Shown here in pieces: positions 6,090 through 10,508 of a stretch of DNA of 10,508 nt (its first letter is position 1; every line of letters starts with the position of its first letter). The notes under the pieces were generated by a model. The model did no database searches, was not told where the DNA came from, and saw nothing but the letters and a program-made list of their open reading frames with translations. The stretch spans positions 1 to 10,508 of the forward strand of contig JBFJVZ010000285.1 of the NCBI GenBank assembly GCA_041623895.1, read 5' to 3'. The translations under genes were made by a program, and so were the position numbers. The stretch comes from JBFJVZ01 sp041623895 (lineage in GTDB: Bacteria; Planctomycetota; Planctomycetia; Pirellulales; Pirellulaceae).

Positions 6090-6701
6090 TCAGTTGCCGC
6101 ATCCGCAGCTTGGCTCGCATCCGCAAGTCGGCTCAGCTGCACATCCGCCGCAAGCAGCAGCGACTTCGCAACCGCATGCCGGCTCGCAAGCAGCCGCACA
6201 ACCGTTGTCGCAGCCACCCTTGTGCAGGTTGCCAAACAACTTCTTCAGCAATCCGCCTCTCTTGCGGCCGCCGCAACCGCTGTCGCAGCAGGGGTCAACA
6301 ACTTCGCAGCCACAAGCTGGTTCGCAAGCCGGTGCACAAGCGGTTTCGCATCCGCAAGCCGGTTCGCAGGCAGCCGCACAACCGCTGTCGCAGCCATTGC
6401 GGTGCAATTTGCCAAACAGCTTCTTCAGCAATCCGGTCTTCTTGCCACCGCAACCGCTGTCGCAGCAGGGGTCGACAACTTCGCAGCCACAAGCTGGTTC
6501 GCAGGCAGGTGCACAAGCGGCTTCACAACCGCAAGCAGGTTCGCAAGCGGCTTCACAACCGCAAGCGGGTTCTGCAGCACAGCCAGTGTCACAGCCACCG
6601 CCACCACACAATTTGTCAAACAGGCCGAACGCGTTAGCGTTAGCCGAGCTGCCGGCGACCATAGCGATGGCCAACAGCGCAGGAACGATTACACGACGCA
6701 T
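6090..6701 (-). CDS. Secreted Cys-rich tandem-repeat protein (planctomycete type, function unknown)
   Basis: The 203-residue product starts with a clear signal peptide: MRR, a hydrophobic core VIVPALLAIAMVAG, and a likely signal peptidase I site after ANA (residue 24). The mature part has 38 Cys in about 180 residues (about 21%), in patterns such as ACEPACGCE, ACAPACEPACGCE and VVDPCCDSGCGG. A unit of about 60 residues is tandemly repeated (44-102 and 103-162, with a partial third at 163-180). Each full unit ends in a cationic amphipathic segment, GLLKKLFGKLH or GLLKKLFGNLH. The Cys content suggests dense disulphides or metal binding outside the cytoplasm, possibly in the protein-rich planctomycete envelope; this is inference. 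The start at 6701 is fixed by GGAG (6713-6710) 8 nt upstream and by the signal peptide, so in-frame starts further upstream are not needed. No enzyme motif is visible. Confidence 0.85.
   Translation of the reverse strand: MRRVIVPALLAIAMVAGSSANANAFGLFDKLCGGGGCDTGCAAEPACGCEAACEPACGCEAACAPACEPACGCEVVDPCCDSGCGGKKTGLLKKLFGKLHRNGCDSGCAAACEPACGCETACAPACEPACGCEVVDPCCDSGCGGRKRGGLLKKLFGNLHKGGCDNGCAAACEPACGCEVAAACGGCAAEPTCGCEPSCGCGN
6162..6572 (-). repeat. Tandem coding repeats of 177-180 bp inside the Cys-rich gene
   Basis: Two full units (6396-6572 and 6216-6395) and a partial third (6162-6215) are close copies at DNA level. For example, TTCTTCAGCAATCCG occurs at 6241 and 6421, and CAACCGCTGTCGCAGCAGGG at 6274 and 6451. 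The offsets of 180 and 177 differ by one codon (RKRGG in one copy against KKTG in the other). High DNA identity indicates recent duplication or gene conversion and explains why several reading frames stay open on the opposite strand. Confidence 0.85.
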
Positions 6702-6875
6702 CGTGATTTCTCCATGGAAAGTATTCGGAAGGTTCTTGCCAGCGCTAAGTCCCGGCACATCCGAGCGGCATTGGTTCCTCTCGGAGCTTTGCCCCGATCA
6801 GGCCTTGAGATCCGGGTTAGCCGGGAGGGGCCGATCGGCGTGTCGTGACATAAGCACTACACCTAAGACAGGTGT
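6702..6875. other. Upstream region of the Cys-rich gene with an inverted repeat
   Basis: This stretch must hold the promoter and leader of the Cys-rich gene. The sharpest signal is a perfect dyad, ACACCT-aagac-AGGTGT (6859-6875), about 160 nt upstream of the start codon. It directly abuts the stop codon of a possible small ORF to its right. GC-rich blocks CCCCGATC (6792-6799) and CCGATCGGC (6831-6839) can partly pair. I could not place a convincing -35/-10 pair. The dyad could be an operator or a terminator stem; it lacks a T-tract. Confidence 0.35.
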
Positions 6876-7112
6876 TCACAGTTGGCTATCGACGGATGTT
6901 GCTTGCAATTCCTGAAAACATTCTTGAATTGCTTGTTCGGTATCGAAATGCCAGCCAGTCGCATCACCTTTAACGACTCGTCGGGCGGTGATGCCTGTGA
7001 CGCTAGTTTCGACTGTAGGACGGAATCGCCTGATCCCGCCTGTTGTTCGCCCCCGAGAGGCAATCAGCGAGCGGGCGCAGACGATCGGATTCGCGGGCAT
7101 GTCCGTGGCCAT
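6876..7112 (-). CDS. Possible small hypothetical protein
   Basis: This is a 78-codon frame with an ATG start and TGA stop, oriented like the genes on both sides. The C-terminal half looks protein-like: VETSVTGITARRVVKGDATG, then a hydrophilic helix DTEQAIQECFQELQATSVD. The first 30 residues are less convincing (Arg/Gly-rich), and only a weak GGCAGCGGG lies before the ATG, so the true start could be further in. An inverted repeat begins exactly at the stop codon. No family is recognised, and there is no signal peptide or membrane segment. The plus-strand frames over this region are Cys/Arg/Pro-rich shadows. If it is not a gene, 6702-7154 is a 453-bp intergenic region. Confidence 0.35.
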   Translation of the reverse strand: MATDMPANPIVCARSLIASRGRTTGGIRRFRPTVETSVTGITARRVVKGDATGWHFDTEQAIQECFQELQATSVDSQL

Positions 7113-7154
7113 GGACCCGCTGCCAGTCAGAGAAAGGTCACACTGCGACGAGTC

Positions 7155-7712
7155 TTATTGTCGCCGTCCCCTGACAAACTTCTTCATCGTGCGCTGAGGC
7201 CGTGTGGCGTAGGTGACGCGTACGTTCGTCGTGCCTTCACTAAAGCTGTGCGTTGAAGTGACCACGCCCCAAGGGAAACGCCAGGTTGCCTGCTGTGCCA
7301 ACGCCAAATGCTGACCGCTCAATTCATAAGCGCGAAACTGCTCGATATTATCGCTCATCTCGGGCGGACCCAAAATCTCTGCCAAGACCCGTTCGTGAAA
7401 CTGTTTGGTTTCGACTTCGGTGTGAAAATCCTTATTCACCAGGTTCCATTCATCGGGCGGATACAGGTTGGCCCAAAGATCCAGATGCAACAACAACTGA
7501 TTAAAGAAGGACAGACATGCCCGCCAACGCTTTCCTTTAAACTCCCCAGCCCCAAACTGATAGTCGGCAACTCCCTCATCCGCATGCGTGATGCGGGAGT
7601 TTTCGAATAGTTCCGATATGCGAAACTCGTCATGGCTCAGATCGGCACGAATGATTTCACCATTCGGTAACTCGACCATTCCATCGCGTTTGGCAATATC
7701 CAATTTCGACAT
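7155..7712 (-). CDS. Conserved-looking hypothetical protein, 185 residues
   Basis: I do not recognise the family. The product is soluble, with no signal peptide or membrane helix. Visible pieces are an N-terminal beta segment MVELPNGEIIRADLSH (12-27), an acidic EFRISELFENSRIT (29-42), a hydrophobic helix WRACLSFFNQLLLHLDLWANLYP (63-85, with W63, W80 and W89 nearby), a Glu/His-rich stretch FHTEVETKQFHERVLAEILG (96-115), and a strand-rich end RFPWGVVTSTHSFSEG (145-160) followed by a basic tail KKFVRGRRQ. Balanced composition and even codon use support a real gene. The start MSKLD at 7712 is chosen over an ATG at 7739, which would add nine residues (MPDICRLII); neither has a clear Shine-Dalgarno. 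It is separated by about 290 bases from the membrane protein gene to its right, so it is probably transcribed alone. Confidence 0.65.
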   Translation of the reverse strand: MSKLDIAKRDGMVELPNGEIIRADLSHDEFRISELFENSRITHADEGVADYQFGAGEFKGKRWRACLSFFNQLLLHLDLWANLYPPDEWNLVNKDFHTEVETKQFHERVLAEILGPPEMSDNIEQFRAYELSGQHLALAQQATWRFPWGVVTSTHSFSEGTTNVRVTYATRPQRTMKKFVRGRRQ

Positions 7713-8004
7713 GATTATCAGCCGGCATATATCTGGCACAAACGATTCGTTACTGGCCCATTGTCGTCAAACGATCCGCCATCAAATGATCCTTTTCGCA
7801 GCGCGCCACGCGGGACGCTGAGAAGCCCGATGCTCAGGCCGGACAAAGTACCAGGACTTAACGAATAAGGTATAGCGTTAGCAGCCCCTGTGTGGCGAGG
7901 GCTCGCCGACCGTTTCAAGAGAATCCACCCAGCGATGCAATTATGGCTACTTTCCCTCAAGCAAGTGCACCGGCAACCTGTCGTCGTCGCCGCAGCCCGG
8001 TGTG
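7713..8004. other. Non-coding stretch with a GC-rich dyad
   Basis: No convincing gene lies in these 292 bases. A short minus-strand frame here (7718-7960) has poor composition. The most distinct element is GGCGAG-GG-CTCGCC (7894-7907), a perfect 6-bp palindrome with a 2-nt spacer, within a GC-rich block near 7885-7912. It could form a hairpin downstream of the membrane protein gene (minus strand), but no T-tract follows. The left part presumably contains the promoter and leader of the 185-residue protein gene. Confidence 0.4.
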
Positions 8005-8280
8005 TTAGTTGAACTCTTCCTCAAATGCGGAAAAGTCGTCAACGACAGGTTCCATTGATTCCGGCAACTCCTCGGCTGCAAAATCTTGACCCTCTGCCAA
8101 CGCATCGTCCTCGGCCAACGGCTCAATCTCGTCTTGCTCCTGATCATCACTCTGGGAGAAGTCTGAATCGTCGTATCTTTCCTTTGGGGCGCTCGTCTTC
8201 CGTTTATCCAGCATGGAGGCAACGGGCACAGCAATGATGCACAGAACCAGAAATACCGCCCAAGCGATGGAGTATCCCAT
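8005..8280 (-). CDS. Small membrane-anchored protein with a strongly acidic tail
   Basis: The 91-residue product has one N-terminal hydrophobic helix, IAWAVFLVLCIIAVPVASML (5-24), a short basic stop DKRK (25-28), and then a low-complexity tail with about 23 Asp/Glu in the last 55 residues, ending FEEEFN. The basic stop after the helix predicts a cytoplasmic tail by the positive-inside rule. No catalytic motif is present. Serines and acidic blocks (SDFSQSDD) make the tail a plausible phosphorylation or protein-docking region, but that is speculation. The ATG at 8280 is chosen because the hydrophobic segment starts right after it and a promoter sits at 8344-8372, leaving a 5' leader of about 55 nt. 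An ATG at 8331 would add 17 residues (beginning MSPKSC). It is the next gene downstream of the Ser/Thr kinase on the same strand, 304 bases away. Confidence 0.65.
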   Translation of the reverse strand: MGYSIAWAVFLVLCIIAVPVASMLDKRKTSAPKERYDDSDFSQSDDQEQDEIEPLAEDDALAEGQDFAAEELPESMEPVVDDFSAFEEEFN

Positions 8281-8343
8281 TGAGAAATCTTTGCCAAAGG
8301 GTGGTGAAATAACACAGCTTTTCGGGCTCATCGCCCATTAGAG

Positions 8344-8372
8344 AAGATAGTCAAGGCTGGCAGCCGAATCAA
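8344..8372 (-). promoter_or_regulatory. Sigma-70-like promoter for the acidic-tail membrane protein gene
   Basis: Read on the minus strand, TTGATT (8372-8367) and TATCTT (8349-8344) are separated by exactly 17 nt. The expected transcription start near 8337 gives a leader of roughly 55 nt to the ATG at 8280. This supports independent transcription of that gene from the kinase. Confidence 0.45.
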
Positions 8373-8584
8373 ATTCTCCGCGCCAGAGCAGTTTTCTCTG
8401 TAGCGGCCGGGATCTGGGGTGATGAAAATGCTTGCGATCGCGCCGACACTTCGGTGGAGAGGGGCCAAAACACCATGAAAGCCCTGGCCCACGAAGAAAG
8501 AGCCGGTCGTTCTGCGATGGCGGCCATTTTATGACCGCTGGCGAGCGCAATCCGCTCAGTTAACTGAATACGCGTCGAACCGTG
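8373..8584. other. Intergenic region between kinase and membrane protein genes
   Basis: Together with 8281-8372 this makes a gap of 304 bases. Apart from the promoter at 8344-8372 I see no gene, no clear terminator hairpin after the kinase stop codon, and no repeat. A minus-strand frame here (8338-8550) is Arg/Pro/His-rich with no domain and looks like noise. Confidence 0.4.
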
Positions 8585-10180
8585 TTAAGTATCATCCGGG
8601 CCATCATTTCCGCTGGCTAGTTGAAACTGCAGGCGATCCTGTTCAGGCACGACACGATTGAAAAATTCAATCGATTCCGGCTGCTTCGTTTTCAGTTCGG
8701 TGTAGCTTGCTTCCAGCGACCGTTTGGCAGCGGCAAGCGCGGCGCCGTCCTCAAGTTTCTCCAGCACGGCGCACTTTCGCGCCCAAACCACCGTGCGATA
8801 CTTAAGTGCAATATTCGGATCAACACGATCGAGCGCTTGATACGCCTCTTGAAAAAGTCCTTGTTGCGAATACAGCCTGGCAAGTTGGAGGAGTGCCTTG
8901 GTGTGATAGACTTTGTTGGTTGGAGACTCAGAAGCCGGAAAGTACGAACCGACCGCTTCCCAACCAGCAACATCATCTCGCGTTACGGCGACTAAATACT
9001 GTTGCTCGATCGAATCGGCTTCGGCAACTTGCTCGGGTCGGAGCATGCGATTGACGCTTTGCTGCGGCAACTGGTTAGCAATCCAAACGCCGGCGGTAGC
9101 CGTGATCGCTAACACAATGACCGCGACAACGGAGCGAATCAGTATTCGCCGTTGCCGGTGCAGCACCGCATCGGCGACTCGTTGTAAGCGGATCGTAGCG
9201 GCTGCGGTCCCAATGGCTTGCTGCGAACTCAATTGGGCCGTGGCCGTCTCGCCACGCACGGCTTCCAACATTTCAGATGGTGTTTGGTAGCGATCCTCCG
9301 GCAGCTTGCACATTAAACGCGTAACGACCGCGATCAGCCATTCGGGCAAATCATCTTTTCCACGTGCCCGATCAAGCGGCGTTGGCGTTTCGTGCAAGTG
9401 CATCACAGCCAGTGCGATAGGATCGTCTGCCTCAAAAGGCGGACGTCCCGTCAGCAAGTGGTACATGGTGACGCCCAGCGAATACAAATCGCTGCGCGCA
9501 TCAACGTTCTTCCCCTGCACCTGTTCGGGACTCATGTATCGTGGCGTCCCCAAGGTCAGGCCGGCTTGGGTCAAATTCGCGCGGGACGCATCCGAGTCAT
9601 AGCCGACTCGCGCCAAGCCGAAATCGGCAACCTTGATTTTGCCGCGAGAAGACCGCATGATGTTTTCTGGCTTGATGTCGCGGTGAATGATCCCAACATC
9701 CGCGGCCGCTTCCAACGCTGACCCCACCGAAAGCAGGACGTCAATCGCCTGTTCGGACGTCAGCGACCCTCGCGAGGAAAGGTAGTCTCGCAGGTTATCG
9801 CCGTCGATCAATTCTTGGGCGATGAAATGATGTGAATCCGCATCGCCAACGTCATACACTTGGACGATATTGGGGTGATTCAGCTTTGCGGCCGCACGTG
9901 CTTCTCGCCTAAATCGCGAGATGTAGTCTTTGTCATGTGCAAGATCGCTACGAAGCACTTTGATGGCGACTTCACGGCCTAGCGCCAGATGACGAGCCGA
10001 GTAGACGTCGGCCATGCCGCCGCGGCCAAGCTTGCGCAACAGCTGATAGTCGCCTAACCGCAGCCCCACCAAACTGGCGGAAGAACTGGAGGCCGAATGA
10101 TTGCTCCGCGCGTCGCCGTTTTCTTGACCAGCTTGATCGGCTTGCCGCTCGTTGTCGCTCGTTTCTTGTTGGTCACTCAA
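8585..10180 (-). CDS. Hanks-type Ser/Thr protein kinase with one membrane helix and an extracytoplasmic repeat-like domain
   Basis: The 531-residue protein phosphorylates Ser/Thr with ATP. An acidic/Ser-rich leader (1-38) precedes the kinase domain (about 45-310). It has the glycine loop LGRGGMADVY (51-60), VAIK lysine K74, helix-C E93, the catalytic loop HRDIKPEN (166-173, D168), DFG (186-188), activation-loop threonines T204/T209, GTPRYMSPEQ (211-220) and DARSDLYSLG (227-236). All catalytic residues are intact. One hydrophobic helix at about 347-368 follows HRQRR, and the last 160 residues are helical with TPR-like spacing (KALLQLARLYSQQGLFQEAYQALDRV, 428-453). This resembles planctomycete receptor-type kinases; PASTA repeats are absent. 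The start is a TTG at 10180, since an in-frame TGA lies just upstream and no ATG precedes M56, which is already in the glycine loop. GGAAG sits very close before the TTG. A TTG/GTG at codons 37-38 is the only other plausible start. Confidence 0.92.
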   Translation of the reverse strand: MSDQQETSDNERQADQAGQENGDARSNHSASSSSASLVGLRLGDYQLLRKLGRGGMADVYSARHLALGREVAIKVLRSDLAHDKDYISRFRREARAAAKLNHPNIVQVYDVGDADSHHFIAQELIDGDNLRDYLSSRGSLTSEQAIDVLLSVGSALEAAADVGIIHRDIKPENIMRSSRGKIKVADFGLARVGYDSDASRANLTQAGLTLGTPRYMSPEQVQGKNVDARSDLYSLGVTMYHLLTGRPPFEADDPIALAVMHLHETPTPLDRARGKDDLPEWLIAVVTRLMCKLPEDRYQTPSEMLEAVRGETATAQLSSQQAIGTAAATIRLQRVADAVLHRQRRILIRSVVAVIVLAITATAGVWIANQLPQQSVNRMLRPEQVAEADSIEQQYLVAVTRDDVAGWEAVGSYFPASESPTNKVYHTKALLQLARLYSQQGLFQEAYQALDRVDPNIALKYRTVVWARKCAVLEKLEDGAALAAAKRSLEASYTELKTKQPESIEFFNRVVPEQDRLQFQLASGNDGPDDT

Positions 10181-10378
10181 TCTTCCGCTGCCTCAAATGA
10201 ATTCCACCTTCAACGCTATAGCTTATCTGGAATCCAATCTCCTTGCAGCCGCATGTAGGAACGAATAAGTAAATGCTGGTGGTGCTGGAATTTGGCTGGC
10301 AAATCACCACTGTCCGCCACGTGTCTCGTGCCTTGCCATCTGCAGTCATGCCGCCTGATCGAATCGCCAACCTTAACG
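10181..10378. other. Spacer between larE-like gene and kinase
   Basis: 198 bases. It should contain the kinase promoter unless the kinase is read through from the larE-like gene. An 8-bp palindrome GCTATAGC lies at 10214-10221. A 69-codon minus-strand frame spans the whole gap and overlaps both neighbours, but its composition is unconvincing. I found no clear -35/-10 pair and no terminator after the larE-like stop. Confidence 0.3.
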
Positions 10379-10507
10379 TCACGCAGTATCAAGATTAACT
10401 AACATCTGGTTCAGATTTCCCGAACGAAGTCCTTGTGGGTCAACCGTCACGCGTCGAAATCCAAACGCCTGGAGAACGTCGCTCAACTGCCCAAGGAGCG
10501 GGCCGCT
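10379..10507 (-). CDS. larE: C-terminal end of a LarE-like ATP-dependent sacrificial sulfur transferase (partial)
   Basis: The last 42 codons of a gene entering from the right edge read LSDVLQAFGFRRVTVDPQGL followed by RSGNLNQMLVNLDTA and TGA. The pattern (helix, GF-x-x-VT-x-D-x-x-G, then RSG-(S/N)-(L/M)-N) matches the C-terminus of LarE proteins as I know them. LarE is a PP-loop ATPase that uses a cysteine sulfur to convert the nicotinate-derived precursor to the nickel-pincer cofactor of lactate racemase-type enzymes; in planctomycetes it often occurs without the other lar genes. The catalytic part lies outside the window, so this call rests on a short tail. Another PP-loop family member is possible. 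The kinase gene follows 198 bases downstream on the same strand. Confidence 0.6.
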   Translation of the reverse strand, partial: SGPLLGQLSDVLQAFGFRRVTVDPQGLRSGNLNQMLVNLDTA

Positions 10508-10508
10508 C

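Noticed and set aside
6162..6572. Regular DNA repeats considered as a CRISPR array
   Set aside because: Units are 177-180 bp, lie inside a coding frame and have no unique spacers of constant length.
6019..6915. Three long plus-strand open frames (298, 257 and 201 codons) across the Cys-rich gene
   Set aside because: All are opposite-strand shadows. The tandem repeat removes stops from several frames at once, giving Gln/Ser/Ala/Pro-rich or Arg/Lys/His-rich products, while the minus frame has a signal peptide, Shine-Dalgarno and terminator.
6882..7256. 124-codon plus-strand frame between the Cys-rich and 185-residue genes
   Set aside because: Cys/Arg/Pro-rich without periodicity and running into the antisense of the 185-residue gene; the minus-strand frame over the same bases looks more protein-like.
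7718..7960. 80-codon minus-strand frame in the 7713-8004 gap
   Set aside because: Gly/Ser/Arg-rich composition, overlaps the GC palindrome, no recognisable domain or ribosome-binding site.
8338..8550. 70-codon minus-strand frame between the kinase and acidic-tail genes
   Set aside because: Arg/Pro/His-rich, no Shine-Dalgarno, and it contains the predicted promoter of the next gene.
10173..10382. 69-codon minus-strand frame with GTG start overlapping the larE-like stop and the kinase start
   Set aside because: The overlaps resemble translational coupling, but the product has no domain and mixed low-quality composition. It probably fills the spacer by chance.

Overview
The window looks like a piece of a planctomycete chromosome, most likely from the Pirellulaceae (Rhodopirellula/Pirellula-like). 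This is inferred from gene content and style: a signal-peptide protein built from Cys-rich tandem repeats, a Hanks-type Ser/Thr kinase with a single membrane helix and a repeat-like sensor half, a baeRF-family protein, short single-helix membrane proteins with acidic tails, GC-rich intergenic dyads and loose gene packing. No sequence search was possible, so the taxon is a judgement. No rRNA, tRNA, CRISPR array or insertion sequence was seen.

Layout. 1-291 holds no secure gene, only a protein-like minus-strand frame with no start codon that runs off the left edge. 292-2488 is a plus-strand cassette of three genes, each with a good Shine-Dalgarno: a baeRF (bacterial eRF1-like) protein, a two-CBS-domain protein of the Hrp1 type, and an HHE hemerythrin-like protein. 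2489-2628 is a convergent intergenic region with a perfect dyad. 2629-3900 (minus) is a permuted NlpC/P60-like (YiiX/C92) hydrolase with a long helical N-terminal region. It is divergent from a Na+-dependent NSS/LeuT-type transporter (4022-5839, plus) that has an unusually long fourth extracellular loop. 5884-5927 is a bidirectional intrinsic terminator shared with the convergent Cys-rich secreted protein (6090-6701, minus).

Everything right of that is on the minus strand: a possible 78-residue ORF (6876-7112), an unrecognised 185-residue protein (7155-7712), a 91-residue membrane-anchored acidic-tail protein (8005-8280) with a recognisable promoter, a membrane Ser/Thr kinase (8585-10180, TTG start), and the last 42 residues of a LarE-like sulfur transferase (10379-10507, running off the right edge).

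How the genes may work together. The only group that reads as one functional unit is the left cassette. The eRF1-like family includes ribosome-hibernation factors (Balon and its mycobacterial relatives), CBS pairs sense adenine nucleotides, and hemerythrins bind O2 or act in redox/iron biology. Together they suggest a dormancy or low-oxygen response module, parallel to the mycobacterial pairing of Rv2629-like and Hrp1-like proteins in the hypoxia (DosR) regulon. This is inference. The other genes look like independent envelope, transport and signalling genes.
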